Source: Cordilura impudica (lineage: Eukaryota > Arthropoda > Insecta > Diptera > Scathophagidae). Taken from it: a DNA stretch of 64,000 bases. The notes beneath the pieces are model-generated. The model saw only the letters and a program-made list of their open reading frames with translations, made no database searches and was not told the origin of the DNA. The DNA is taken from positions 67,964,025 to 68,028,024 of the forward strand of contig OY821519.1 in NCBI GenBank assembly GCA_963682025.1. Direction: 5' to 3'. The position numbers and the translations under genes were made by a program. Within the stretch, counting starts at the first letter, position 1; each line of letters starts with the position of its first letter. Shown piece by piece: positions 1 to 11,880 of this stretch.

Positions 1-1168
1 TTTTATCATGGAAAATATCTTAAAGGACAGAGAAAAAGTATTCATTGTATCAATTCTTTGCTTTAATAGTTAATACTTTATCGCAATAGTAAAAAAAAAA
101 AAATATGTTGATACGACGATTTGTTTTTTCTATGTGTAATGAAAGAAAGTTATGCTTAAAAGTAATTAGTTATTAAAATCTGTCTTTCAAAAATCGTATA
201 TAGTCAGGCCTTTTAATTTGGCATTCAATTCCTACGATGTAGTGTACAACATGATTAGTTTGAATCGAATGTTTTTTTTTCTTTTTTGTTTTTCTACTTA
301 GATTACATTTTTGTATCTTTCTCTTATTGTCGAAGCAATCAGCGCCTGAACATCATTACCTTGCAACAATACAGTCATTGTATAAATTCCCGTTTGGCAT
401 TTCATTCATATTTGCAGTATGACTGCATGAATGTTGTTGAAGATGTTTTTTTTTCTTTTGCATTCGTTTGCTGAGTATAAATGAATGTTTAAAAACGTGC
501 TTCGAATACAACAATACAGATATTTCGCTTTTAATGGATTTGCATATTTTCTATCTTTTTTTTTTTTTTGTATTGGCATGAGCCACTAGATACAAAAATA
601 CTTATACCTCATGCTGAAATGGAAAAGGGCATAAGAGAGTTTATGATACTATAAATATAAACTGGATGTATAGCAAAGAGCCGAAGTCCATTTAAAGTTA
701 GTTATAAAGATTTTAATGCTCTTTTAATTAATAAACTGAATTAGTATTAATCTTGAGAAATCAAAATAATCTATTGCCATTGTCTATAAGCATTTAAAAA
801 TGTAAGTTGGTTTTGTTTATATTTCCCTCAGCGATACGTTTTTTAACATTTAATTTGAATTGCATATTTGTTTTGTTTTCCCCTAAAATGTTTCCAGTAT
901 AAATTGTATTAAAGCTATTTCTTTAATTTAAATCAAAATATAGAAGACACGTGGCAGCTTATGAAAGTATAAAAAAATATTAACGAAAATTTTCGTATAG
1001 ACCTAAAATAATGATAACCAGCTATTTTAAAACTCTTTGTGTTATACAGAAATATTAGTTCAAGTGTGATCTTGATAACAAAAAAATATTCATGTCTCTT
1101 TGAGGTGATTATGTAAAAACAAATCTAACAATGAAAAATGTCCTTGATGATTTTTAAACACGACTTAA
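1..1168. other. AT-rich DNA, nothing recognised
   Basis: No open frame with TE or gene motifs is visible on either strand; poly-A/T runs are common. Confidence 0.5.
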
Positions 1169-1307
1169 AACACGACTTAAAATATAACTGAACTCGAACC
1201 TGTTTATTGTACATGTTCTGTTTTTTCTTACTACACGAGCCACAACACGACTTAAAATATAACTGAACTCGAACCTGTTTATTGTACATGTTCTGTTTTT
1301 TTTCAGT
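1169..1307. repeat. Tandem 76-bp duplication
   Basis: The stretch beginning CGACTTAAAATATAACTG at 1172 recurs almost unchanged at 1248, an offset of 76 bp. The short reading frames over it are only a by-product of the duplication. Confidence 0.85.
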
Positions 1308-1374
1308 ACACGTACCAGAACATGAACTTGAAATAAACCAACACTCAAAAATGTGTGCTTTATGTGTGATTGAA

Positions 1375-1563
1375 ACAAAAAGTACGTGATACAAAAATGT
1401 TCGTGTAAATAACGAAATATTAAAACGAACACAGTCATGGTTGTGTTGGGCACCGTAGAAAATTTAGAAACGCACATAGTTGATATGAAAATAAAGATAT
1501 GTGTTGGCTACTTTTGAACAGAACATTGTGTGTTTCATGTGTGTATTTTCTGAACCTTGATAT
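1375..1563. repeat. Dispersed repeat, copy without M insertion
   Basis: This sequence is paralogous to 19970-20060 plus 20849-20943, with shared stretches such as ATATTAAAACGAA and CAGAACA-TGTGTGTTT. Here it is continuous, whereas the other copy is split by an M element. It therefore serves as an empty site for that insertion. Confidence 0.75.
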
Positions 1564-1689
1564 TAATTCCCTCATTAGCTATATATCTTGAAATAATTTT
1601 GGCCTATCGAATAGGTGCATTGTCCTGCTCTAGAATGAAATCATCACCAATTGCTGCTCACTGATGACAAATCTGTTCCGATTAACAAC

Positions 1690-2503
1690 TTTAGTAAATC
1701 GCAGATTTAATCACGGTCAACAAATTGATGTTATTATCACTAATTTCAGAAAAGCCTTTGAAAAAGTTAAATCCAATCTTCTCTTAGAAAAATAATATCT
1801 AATAAGTTTTACTACCAATACTCAAAACTGGCTAAAGTCTTAAATTTTGTCATAAACTCTAAATACATTATTGTAAATTTTCGTATGCCGCAAGGTAGCC
1901 ACCTCGGACCAACACTATTTTCGCTATTCACTAATGATATGTTGTATGTTAGTAAACGAATTGACGTATGCCTCTGATATGAAAAATTTCAATAGATATA
2001 AAAAACTATCAGATCAAAAATACTTCCAACAAGATTTAGACAGTTCTTACATGTGGTGTAAACTCATTATGATGGATCTAAATATAAAAAATATATAAAC
2101 ATATGCGCTTTACTATAAATTGGAATGCCTTGGGATACTACACTGTAAGCGACCGTGGCATTTTGTTAGACATAAAATTAAATTTTGTAAATCATATTGC
2201 GATGACAATCAATAAAGCCCGTGACTTGTTGGCTTTTATGAAGCGATGGGCAAAGGACTTCATAGATCATTTTATTACGTAACAGTTATACGTTTCTCTT
2301 GTTAGACCTATTCCACAATACGGTTCAATAATCTAAGAATTTTATTAGAATGTCCATAGTAATCGTATCGATGCTGATCAAAAACAATTTCTTCCCTTCT
2401 GTTAATAATTTGCAATTTTATATAACTCGTCTTGCTAGAATTAAATTGCCTACATTAAAAAGTTGAAAGACTACGCTAAACGCTGCATTCCTAATAATTC
2501 TAA
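1690..2503 (+). pseudogene. LA-family LINE reverse transcriptase relic
   Basis: Reading across frameshifts on the + strand gives eroded reverse-transcriptase pieces: NFRKAFEKV (the DFSKAFD box, with its catalytic Asp changed), MPQGSHLGPTLFSLFTNDM (the GVPQGS box) and YASDM where YADD is expected. The C-terminal tail LPTLKS..TTLNAAFL follows. These match the intact LINE at 52052-56034 in order and wording. Stops and frame changes are frequent and both catalytic boxes are damaged, so this is a dead copy. Its 3' end is replaced by an H element starting at 2504. Confidence 0.75.
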
Positions 2504-3390
2504 CTAGCAGATTCCAGCCCTCGAAATTCAAGACCAAATTCCAGGATATTTTATTATTTCATTAAGTAAAGACCCTAAAAGTATGCTAATAAATTATAGC
2601 CAATTCACAAATCAACACAAAAAACAACCACATTAACAAATTTAATAAATTCACACTTGCATTGTATAATTCTATGTACGTGTTAGTAGCAACTTTAAAT
2701 GCAATTTACTCAAAATAAAGGAAAAAATTTTCAAATCTGTAAATCTTCAAATCGACTAAAAAGAAATACTTTCAAATAATATACGTTTGGTGAAAATCGG
2801 GATAAAACAGTAGGTCAAACAACGTGTTGGCTTTTATGAAGCGATGAGCAAAGGAGTTCAGATCTCTTTTTATTACGAAACAGTTATTTGTTTCTCTTGT
2901 AACACCTATTCTATAATACGGCTCAATAATCTGGGATTCTTATTAGAATCTCCATAGTAATCGTATCGATGCTGATCAAAAACAATTTCTTCCCTTCTGT
3001 TAATGATTTGCAATTTTATATAACTCGTCTTGCTAGAATTAAATTGCCTACATTAAAAAGTCGAAAGATTGCAGCCCTCGAAATTCAGGACCAAATTCTA
3101 GGATATTTTATTATTTCATTAAGTAAAGACCCTAAAAGTATGCTAATAAATTATAGCTAATTCACAAATCAACACAAAAAACAAACTAATTTTTATTAAA
3201 ATCACATTAACAAATTTAATAAACTCACACATCGCATTGCATAATTCTATGTATGTGTTAGTAGCAACTTTAAATGCAATTTACTCAAAATAAAGGAAAA
3301 AAATTTTCAAATCTGTAAATCTGCAAAGCGGCTAAAAAGAAATACTTTCAAATAATATACTTTTGGTGAAAATCGGGATAAAACGGTAGA
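2229..3390. repeat. 0.6-kb tandem segmental duplication
   Basis: TTGGCTTTTATGAAGCGATG occurs at 2229 and 2828, and the sequence then stays parallel for about 560-600 bp. Each unit holds the end of the LINE relic plus most of an H element. Unit 2 lacks about 42 bp spanning the LINE/H junction. Confidence 0.85.
2504..2827 (-). mobile_element. H element (Helitron-like), copy 1, truncated
   Basis: The 3' terminus CTAG (2504-2507) is followed on the minus strand by T, as expected for Helitron insertion. The body matches the complete copies at 22668-23025 and 37072-37444. The 5' TC end is missing because the duplication breakpoint cuts it off. Confidence 0.6.
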
Positions 3391-3437
3391 ACAAAACATC
3401 AGTCACAAAAAATCGCCTAGCCTATTAATATTATAGA
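3069..3437 (-). mobile_element. H element, copy 2, CTAG end deleted
   Basis: The 5' end TCTATAATATTAATAGGC is intact on the minus strand (right edge 3437) and is preceded by A. The CTAG end was lost with the 42-bp deletion. Together with copy 1 it shows both termini of the family. Confidence 0.6.
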
Positions 3438-3537
3438 TATATGATGATTAGGGCGGGTCGATTTTTAGGGAGGCAAAAAATCGCTCAAGTGTCAAGGAAA
3501 ATCATATTCTAGAGATCAAAATAAGAAACTTGGCCCG

Positions 3538-3786
3538 TCTGTCTGTCAGTCTGCCATGGGGCAACCCCATTCCCCCTCATGCAATTGATCTGAAACTTGG
3601 CCCATAGTCTTGTTGTGACTTCAGATTAATTTTGGGGTAGTCACGCAGAGTCACGCATAATCACGGAGTGATCTAGAAGTTATTTACCCTCATCCGATCG
3701 ATCTTTTATAATAACATAACATAGGCAAGGCGTATGATTATTATTTATTAGCTGAGCAGAAGATACGTATACGTATGAGTGTTAAT
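3538..3786 (+). repeat. R4 repeat, single unit
   Basis: A short GTCTGTCTGTCAGTCTG run is followed by one R4 unit (GATCTGAAACTTGGCCCATAG, then TCACGCAGAGTCACGCA). It runs directly into the M element at 3787, the same arrangement as at 7338-7982. Confidence 0.7.
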
Positions 3787-4568
3787 TATACCCTATACCA
3801 CTATGTGGGTTTTGGGTATAATGACTTTGCGCAGCTGTTTGTAACTACCAAAAATATTTGACCTAGACCCATCTTTTATTATAGCGATCGACTCAGAATC
3901 AGTTACTGAGTCGTTTTTGTGATGTCCGTCCGTCCGTCCGTCTGTGTGTCCATGTAAAGCTTGTAATCAAACTACAGGTCGCAAATATGGATATATTTTG
4001 ATGAAATTTGGTACGTATGCTTTTATCGGCCGAAGGATGAACGCAGTTGAAATTGGTGAAATTCGACCATGTTGAGACCTAGTCCCCATACAAATGACTC
4101 CTATGTAATCGACATAAATTGCCATAACATCCAAATTATCAGATACATCTCAGTCAAATTTTGTTTTTATGTGTTTATTATATCCACTAATCAGTGGTCC
4201 AAAAATAATTCCTATTGAACAAATTTTCGTTATAGGCCCCATATAGAGCTGCTTCCCGATCTTCACTTAAATCTATCAAAAAATAAAAATATTGAACAGA
4301 TTTTTCTCAACTTTGGTTCGTATACACTTTTTCAAAATGTAAGTGACTTTACCAAATATGGTCAGGATCGGTCCATTTTTCGACCTAGTCCCCATATAAA
4401 TATAGCACCCTATATGAACTTTTTCATATCTGCAGCCAAAAAAATTAATAACAATGTCACTCAAGTTTTGTTTCTGCTCATTTTATATATCTAATTAGTT
4501 GGACCGAAGAGATAAGGTCTCTAAGCCATAGTATAGGGTATCGTACAGTCGGTCTAGGCCTTACTTGT
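3787..4568 (+). mobile_element. M element (mini-me/Helentron-like), full length, diverged
   Basis: It runs from TATACCCTATACCAC to CTTACTTGT. The parts in order are a subterminal repeat, the conserved core around CATGTAAAGCTTGTAATCAAAC next to GTCCGTCCGTCCGTC, two diverged ~300-bp units, the inverted subterminal repeat TATAGGGTAT, and a decayed terminal palindrome (GTCGGTCTAGGCC). No protein is encoded. Family identity rests on resemblance to dipteran mini-me/DINE-1 architecture. Confidence 0.85.
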
Positions 4569-4905
4569 TTTAATATTAAATCAAACATCGTCAGTCCAAG
4601 TCCAATTCTAAACAAAAAAGGTGATTTTTTGAAATGTTTGTATTGGGAACCCCCAGGGGTACCAGGGGGTGTGCCACTAGCATGGGTGGGTCGGCCCTCC
4701 AAAGTTAGTGGGGGTCGATCATACATTTGGACTCGATTGGGGCACTCTAAATTGGTCAAAGTGAGACAGGCAGACAGACAGGTCAAAAGTCGGGACACCA
4801 GAATTCGTTTTAGAGGTATGGTTCCTCGGGCAAAGTTTCTTATTTTGATCCCTAGAATATGATTTTCCATGTCACTTGGGCGATTTTTAAAGCGACCCGC
4901 CATAA

Positions 4906-5639
4906 TGATGATGTTAGCTCTGACTTATAAATATTAAATTTAATGCTCCACAACGATCAACACCCCTTTTATGTTTTTAAGTTTTTCTTTTCAAGTTTTT
5001 CTTTCATAAATAAATAAATAAGAATTAAATAGACGCCTTCCTTCACGAACTATTACGTCTTTCATGAAATCTATATAAACTTACGAGTTGGCTTTGCCGC
5101 CAAGTACCACTGTTTTTCCATAAGCAGAAATTAATCAAACTATTAAGCCTTTTTCGCCGGACTTTTTTACACTTGAAAGATATTTTTACGCCAAACGTAT
5201 CGTTATACTTCATTCGAATCATAGATTCCTAAATCTTGAGTATTTTTTCCCGAAATCTTTCATGTATTGGAACGTGGTTTGCATAGAACTTCAACCTCTT
5301 TTGCAGATTTAGATTGCTTGTAGATGGAATTGTTCGTAAAACTAAATAAAGTTTTTTCCTTATTGTGGATAGAGCTGATGTTGTTTGATTTCCTAATACT
5401 ATCTTAATTCCAAAAATTGTGTTATTAAATATAATTTAATACAAAATTTTTTCATGTGTAAACATTTATACGCTCAGGGGGTAAAAATCTATTTCACAAT
5501 ACAATCAAAAAACATAAAAAGACAAACACGGTGTGAGGAACGATTGTATTGGTGCAAAGATTAGATAAAGTGAATGCATGATTTCATCAGGAAGTATTTG
5601 GAGATAAAATGAGAGAGCGAATAGCGTTAGAAAACGTCT
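4906..5639. other. AT-rich DNA, nothing recognised
   Basis: No gene, TE terminus or long repeat could be identified. Confidence 0.5.
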
Positions 5640-5733
5640 AGAAAAATGAAAAACAAAAAATGAAAAATGAAAAATGGAAAATAAAAAATGAAAAATTAAA
5701 AATTATAAATGAGAAATGAGAAATCAAAAATAA
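5640..5733. repeat. Impure (AAAAATG)n tract, left part
   Basis: Heptamer-like AAAAATG/AAAAATT units stop at the M insertion point 5733/5734 and resume at 6541. Confidence 0.8.
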
Positions 5734-6540
5734 ACAAGTAAGAAAATTATAGTCGGTCTAGACCGACTATACGATACCCTATACCATGCGTTTAGAAACC
5801 CTATCTCTTAGGCCCAACTAACTGGACATTGAAAATAAGCAAAAACCAAATTTGAGTGGGATTTTTATTAATTTTTTGGCTGCAGATATGAAAAAGTTCA
5901 TATCGGATGCTATATCTATAAAGGGACTAGGTCCAAAAATGGACCGATACTGATCATGTTTGGTAAAGTCTCTTGTATTTTGCAAAAATATGTACAAACA
6001 AAATTTGAGAAGAATCAGTGCAATATTTTTGTTTTTTAATAGATTTAAGTGAAGATCGGGAAGCAGCTCGATATGGGGTCAAAGGGATCATTTCTGGACT
6101 ACTCATTAGTGGATGTAATGAATGCATACAAACCCAATTTGAGTAAGATCTATATGACAATTTGGATCTTATGGCAATTTATGTCGTTTTCATATGGGTA
6201 ATTTGTATGGGGGCTAGGTCTGAACACGGACCGATTCTCACCAATTTCAATAGCGTTTATCCCATGGCCGATAAAAGCTTATATACCAAATTTCATCAAC
6301 ATATATTTATATATGCGACCTGCAGTTTGATTACAAGCTTTACATGGACACACAGACGGACGGACGGACGGACGGACGGACGGACGGACGGACGGACGGA
6401 CGGACATTGTTAAATCAACTCAGAAAGTGATTCTGATTCGATCGGTATAATTAAAGATGGGTCTAGGTCAAATATTTTTGGTTGTTACAAACAGCAGCAC
6501 AAAGTCATTATACCCAAACCACATAGTGGTATAGGGTATA
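5734..6540 (-). mobile_element. M element, full length, short-spacer subfamily
   Basis: Left edge ACAAGTAAG, perfect palindrome containing GTCGGTCTAGACCGAC, right edge GGGTATA. It has an 11-unit GGAC array at about 6356-6404 and is inserted in an AAAAATG-type tract. Confidence 0.9.
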
Positions 6541-6732
6541 AAAACGAAAAATAAAAATAAAATTGATAAATAAAAAATTAAAAAAGAAAAATGATATAAA
6601 AAATGAAAAACGAAAAATGAAAAATGGGAAATAAAAAAATAAAAAATGAAAAAACTAAAAAAAAAAAATTAAAAATAAAAATAAAAAATGAAAAATGAAA
6701 AACGAAAAAAAAAAATTAAAAATTAAAAATTA
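6541..6732. repeat. Impure A-rich heptamer tract, right part
   Basis: AAAAATGAAAAACG, AAAAATTAAAA and similar units continue the tract interrupted by the M element. Confidence 0.75.
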
Positions 6733-7337
6733 ACGACTTGAAGGTGCCATAAAAAATATTTAGTTACTAGATTTTTTTATTTTACATACGAAGTAGGAAA
6801 TGTGTTCTGCTAAAATTATTAAATAGCACACACATTTCTCTTTAAAATAACTAAAAATGCACTTAATGACTTATAGTTTTAATCAATATAAGAGAAAATA
6901 ATTAGAACATTGTAAAAATATCTAAATTTAGAAATACGGAGTGCTACATTTACCGCTATTCAAAGCAAAACAAAAATGAATAGTTTGTGTACATTCCAAC
7001 TGAATTGCTACATCTTTTGTTCTCACCATGGTTTAATTTTTAAATGGTAGATCAACTACTACAACCTTAACTGTTTTTATATTTTATTTTACACAGCCTT
7101 TCTAGGTGGTGACAAATTCCAACTCAGGGTGAAAGTAATAGCCAGTATGGCATTCTCAAGTATGTTTCTTTGCTTAGTTTTTCAGACGTAAATCAAGAAC
7201 TATTGATTTTTTCTCAACTCATTCTTCAGTAAATAACTTCAGCACATCAGGTTGGACTTATTTTATCGAATGAAGTCTACAAGAAGAATGCAATTGTGTC
7301 TCACTTTTTAAAATCTTTCTTCTAACTTGTACTCTAT
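6733..7337. other. AT-rich DNA, nothing recognised
   Basis: No gene or repeat terminus was found. Confidence 0.45.
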
Positions 7338-7847
7338 GTCTGTCTGTCTGTCTGTCTGTCTGTCTGCCGTGAGTCAACCCCGTTCCCCCTTATCAAATTG
7401 ATCTGAAACTTGGCCCATAGTCTTGTTATAACCACAGATTAACTTAGACTTAGTCACGCATAGTCACGGAGAGATTAAAAACGGATTTCTCATCATCCAA
7501 TCAATCTGAAACTTGGTCGATAAACTTGCTGTAAAGAAAGATTAACTTCGACATAGTCACGCACAGTTACGCATAGTCACACACAGACCCGGAGTGATTT
7601 AAAACCCATTTTCATTTATCCGATCGATCTGATAGACTTGCTGTGAAAAGCATTAACTTTGACATAGTCACACACAGTCACGCACAGTCACGGACTGATT
7701 TAAAACCCATTTCCCCTCATTCGATCGATCTGGTACTTTGTCCATAGACTTGTTGTGATCAAAGATTAATTTTAAAATCGTCACGCAAAGTCATGCATAA
7801 TCACGGAGAGATTCAAAGCTCATGCATAAGGAAAGAAACTTTGTTTT
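7338..7847 (+). repeat. R4 repeat with four ~100-125 bp units
   Basis: A (GTCT)n run at about 7338-7368 leads into units marked by ATCTGAAACTTGG at 7401 and 7504 and diverged forms at 7627 and 7728. Each is followed by TCACGCACAGTCACG-type strings. Confidence 0.8.
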
Positions 7848-7981
7848 TATGTGTTAGATTATTGAATAAAAATTTTTTTAATATAATAAAATCAGGGCGT
7901 ATTAGTGTTATTTATAAGTGAGCAAAAGAAATGTACGCATGATCGATATTATTGATATTTAATAAAACATGAATTAGTATT
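7848..7981 (+). repeat. 134-bp direct repeat, left of M element
   Basis: TTATGTGTTAGATTATTG...GAATTAGTATT ends exactly where the M element begins. A near-identical copy starts where the M element ends. Confidence 0.9.
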
Positions 7982-8760
7982 TATACCCTATACCACTATG
8001 TGGTTTGGGTATAATGACTTTGTGCTGCTGTTTGTAACAACCAAAAATATTTGACCTACACCCATCTTTAATTATACCGATCGAATCAGAATCACTATCT
8101 GATTCGATTTAACGATGTCCGTCCGTCCGTCCGTCCGTCTGTGTGTCCATGTAAAGCTTGTAATCAAACTGCAGGTCGCAAATATGAATATTTTTTGATG
8201 AAATTTGGTATTTGTTCTTTTATCGGCCATGGGATGAACGCTATTGAAATTGGTGAGAATCGGTCCATGTTCAGACCTAGCCCCCATACAAATTACCCAT
8301 ATGAAATCGACATAAATTGCCATAAGATCCAAATTGTCATTTAGATCTTACTCAAATTGGGTTTGTATGCGATCATTACATCCATTAATGAGTAGCCCAA
8401 AAATGATCCCTTTGACCCCATATAGAGCTGCTTCCCGATCTTCACTTAAATCTATTAAAAAACAAAAATATTGCACTGATTCTTCTCAAATTTTGTTTGT
8501 ACATATTTTTGCAAAATACAAGAGACTTTACCAAACATGATCAGGATCGGTCCATTTTTGGACCAAGTCCCTATATAGATATAGCATCCGATATGAACTT
8601 TTTCATATCTGCAGCCAAAAAAATTAATAAAAATCAAACTCAAATTTGGTTTTTGCTTATTTTCTATGTCCAGTTAGTTGGGCCTAAGAGATAGGGTCTC
8701 TAAACGCATGGTATAGGGTATCGTATAGTCGGTCTAGACCGACTATAATTTTATTACTTG
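7982..8760 (+). mobile_element. M element flanked by 134-bp direct repeats
   Basis: Full-length, short-spacer subfamily (CCCTTTGACCCCATATAGAGC), with a perfect terminal palindrome. The last bases read TTATTACTTG rather than TTCTTACTTG. Confidence 0.9.
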
Positions 8761-8895
8761 TTATGTGTTAGATTATTGAATAAAAATTTTTTTAATATAA
8801 TAAAGTCAGGGCGTATTATTGTTATTTATAAGTGAGCAGAAGAAATGTACGCATGATCGATATTATTGATATTAAATAAAACATGAATTAGTATT
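8761..8895 (+). repeat. 134-bp direct repeat, right of M element
   Basis: Matches 7848-7981 with about four differences. Confidence 0.9.
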
Positions 8896-9336
8896 ATTTT
8901 TATTCTATTTTTTACATTAATAAATATTATATATAAATCACCAATTTAGTTTAAGAACGAGTTTTCAATGGTTTTTGAGTTAAACCTGAAAAACTAACAA
9001 ACGAACTTCAAGCTAAAAACATTATAAAAGAGGGAACGACAAAACTTTTGGCCTTGTATTTTCACCTTGACATGGAATTTTTCAATCCCCAGACAATGAC
9101 TCATTTTTAAATGGATTTTAAAATTGAAGCAACATGCACTAATTTTTTAAGAATTTGGACCGTGCGCCGGATGCATGTCTACTATTAAAGCTGGATTTCA
9201 TTTCGACACTGTGAAATGTTACATTCACTATTACTTAACTGGCTGAATCAGAAATGCCTAGATTGATGAAATTTGCAAAGATTTTGATACTACTTCTTCA
9301 GGGATATATCTCAGGTTCTTTGCTTATTAATATTTT
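8896..9336. other. AT-rich DNA, nothing recognised
   Basis: No coding or terminal motifs seen. Confidence 0.45.
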
Positions 9337-10132
9337 TATACCCTATACCACTACGTGGTTTGGGTATAATGACTTTGTGCTGCTGTTTGTAACAACCAAA
9401 AATATTTGACCTACACCCATCTTTAATTATACCGATCGAATCAGAATCACCATCTGATTCGATTTAACGATGTCCGTGCGTCCGTCCGTCTGTGTGTCCA
9501 TGTAAAGCTTGTAATCAAACTGCAGGTCGCAAATATTAATATATTTCGATGAAATTTGGTATTTAATCTTTTATCGGCCATGGGATAAAACGCTGCTGAA
9601 ATTGGTGAGAATCGGTTCATATTCAGACCTAGCCTCCATACAAATGACCCCTATGAAATCAACATATATTGCCATAAGATCCAAATTATCATACAAATCT
9701 TAGTCAAATTGGGTTTGTATATATATATTACATCCATTAATCAGTAGTCAAAATAAGATCCCTACTGGACAACTCTTAGTCATAAGCACCATATAGAGCT
9801 GCTTCCCGATCTTCACTTAAATCTATCAAAAAAGAAAAATATTGCACTGATTCGTCTCAAATTTTGTTTGTATAGATTTTTGCAAAACACAAGAGACCTT
9901 ACCAAATATGGTCAGGATCGGTCCATTTTTGGGCCTAGTCCCCATATAGATATAGCATCCGATATGAACTTTTTCGTATCTGCAGCCGAAAAAATTAATA
10001 AAAATCCCTCTCAAATTTGGTTTATGCTTATTTTCTATGTCCAGTTAGTTGGGCCTGAGAGATAGGGTCTCTAAACGCATGGTACAGGGTATCGTATAGT
10101 CGGTCTAGACCGACTATAATTTTCTTACTTGT
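9337..10132 (+). mobile_element. M element, full length, long-spacer subfamily
   Basis: TATACCCTATACCAC to TTCTTACTTGT. It carries the longer inter-unit spacer (GGACAACTCTTAGTCATAAG) that marks subfamily I, and only a short GTCC run. Confidence 0.9.
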
Positions 10133-11354
10133 TTGTTAATGATGTTTATAAATCTTTTGGAAATTCAAAATATCATTTATATGCCAATTTATAAAAAAAT
10201 TGATATTGTTGATCAACGGAAGCACTTGGAAGGAGGAGTTTTGTGGTCAGAATGAAATGTCATCCCTTTTAATGTTGATTAATGTCAGTTTATGGCATTT
10301 CATAGATTTTGTCATGTTTTGTTATATCAATAAAATATTTCAGGTCAAGTTTAATTTTCGATGTATGCAATAACTAACTAGTTTGTTTCCAGTGGTTACC
10401 TGCACTACTCCGTGCCTAAAGCTTATTCGCTTATAGGTTTTATTCGGTGTAATATTAGTAGTTCGTTTGTTTATAATTCGAAAAAAGTAATATTTCCGTC
10501 GTAAAATTTTTAGAGTTCTCTTTTTGATCTCTTCCTTTCTCAATTACTCTCATATCAAACGAGTAGATATGTATTTGACTTTCAATGAAATCCATTGAAT
10601 CTCGGAGGAATATATCTCCACTAATAATCCTGCATGGCATCGTTTGTAGTTTAATAGATTGGCCTGATCTTTAACATTGATCTAAATTTGTGGTTCCTCA
10701 AATAGCATTGGGGAAAAAAATTTTCATTCATATTGAGTTTCATAAAAAATCAAAGTCGTCCAAGAATCAAGGTCATATTAACAGTTTTTGCAGTTTTCGA
10801 TTTTTTATGATTTTTTTTAAAACAAAAAGATTTGTTATATTCACGTAAAAAATATATTTTTTGCTTCAATTATTTATTATAACTCCGAAACTACTGAGCC
10901 GATTGAAACTAAATATATATACGGATCAAAGGTTATGTAAATCTGAATTTGTCTAAATTTATTTTAATATTATCGGACTAACCCTTTTGAAGTTATCATT
11001 AGTTATGTGGAGAAACGTCTAAAAAAAAATTTTAATTTTACTTAAAAATTAAGAAAGAAAACTTCTCCATAGAATTTAAAATTTTGACAATTTTTGTACT
11101 TAGGTAGCCATGGTGCAACAAACCTATACAGTGGCTTTTGTTCGGCATTTTTGCTGTTGACCTGTGTTATGGCTCGAAACGTTTACTCAAATTATTTGGC
11201 CTGAACTAGTAGCCTCAATTTCTTACAAATAAAAATATAATCCAGAAAACCTGTGGTGCTGACAGCAAAGTATACTTACAGTTATTTGGGTCCAGTATTG
11301 CTGCATCATATTACTCGTAACATCAAAATGCAAAAAAAAAAAACAAGCATAAAA
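10133..11354. other. AT-rich DNA, nothing recognised
   Basis: No frame here shows a known domain. The segment 10860-11000 has ordinary noncoding composition. Confidence 0.45.
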
Positions 11355-11780
11355 AAATCTGTGTGGAATTTTTATTTTGTTTTCCTGCAGATTTGAAAAA
11401 GTTCATATCATATCAAATTTGAAAAAATCTGTATTTGTTATTACTATTTAAGTGAAGAACGGGAAGCAGCTTTTGTATGGGGGCTATAACTAAAAATTGT
11501 ACTATAGGGTTTAATTTTAAACCACTGATTAATGGATATAAGAACCGCACACAAATCCAGGGGGTCATGTGCATGGGGACTATGTCTTATCATACAATGA
11601 TTTTCACCACTTTCAACAGCTTTCATCCCATGGCCGGCAGAAGCTCATATACCAAATTTCGTCAAAATAGATTCATATTTGTTACCTGTAATTTGATTAT
11701 AAACTTTACATGGACACTCAGACGGGCGGACGGACGGACGGGTCTTGCCAAATCAGCTCAGGAATTGATTTTTTTATTTT
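11355..11780 (-). mobile_element. M element, highly diverged fragment
   Basis: Still recognisable by TGCAGATTTGAAAAAGTTCATATC, GAAGAACGGGAAGCAGC, TATGGGGACTATGTCTTA and CAGACGGGCGGACGGACGG. Both termini are lost. Confidence 0.75.
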
Positions 11781-11880
11781 CCATGTTTTTATATTTTTAT
11801 ATAGAAATTTTTTTTTTTTTTTTTTTTTCAATACACATTTTTATTTTTATACCTTCCACACCTCAGTGGCAGAGGGTATA

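Larger units (their letters stand above)
3447..4905. repeat. Composite repeat with ~90-bp inverted ends
   Basis: The left end 3447-3533 (GGGCGGGTCGATTTTTA...AATCATATTCTAGAGATC) is inverted relative to 4813-4905. Between the ends lie an R4 unit, an M element and a G-rich segment (4630-4800) with AGACAGGCAGACAGACAG. The ends may be TIRs of an older element later filled by M. Confidence 0.6.

Noticed and set aside
4478..4903. 141-residue minus-strand frame in a G-rich repeat segment
   Set aside because: It spans the M terminus and the inverted-end repeat, so it is chance coding over two repeats.
6162..6413. RTDGRTDGRTDG repeat protein
   Set aside because: It is the translated GGAC microsatellite of M.
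10340..10640. Short minus-strand frames between M copies
   Set aside because: No domain, no conservation visible and AT-rich composition.
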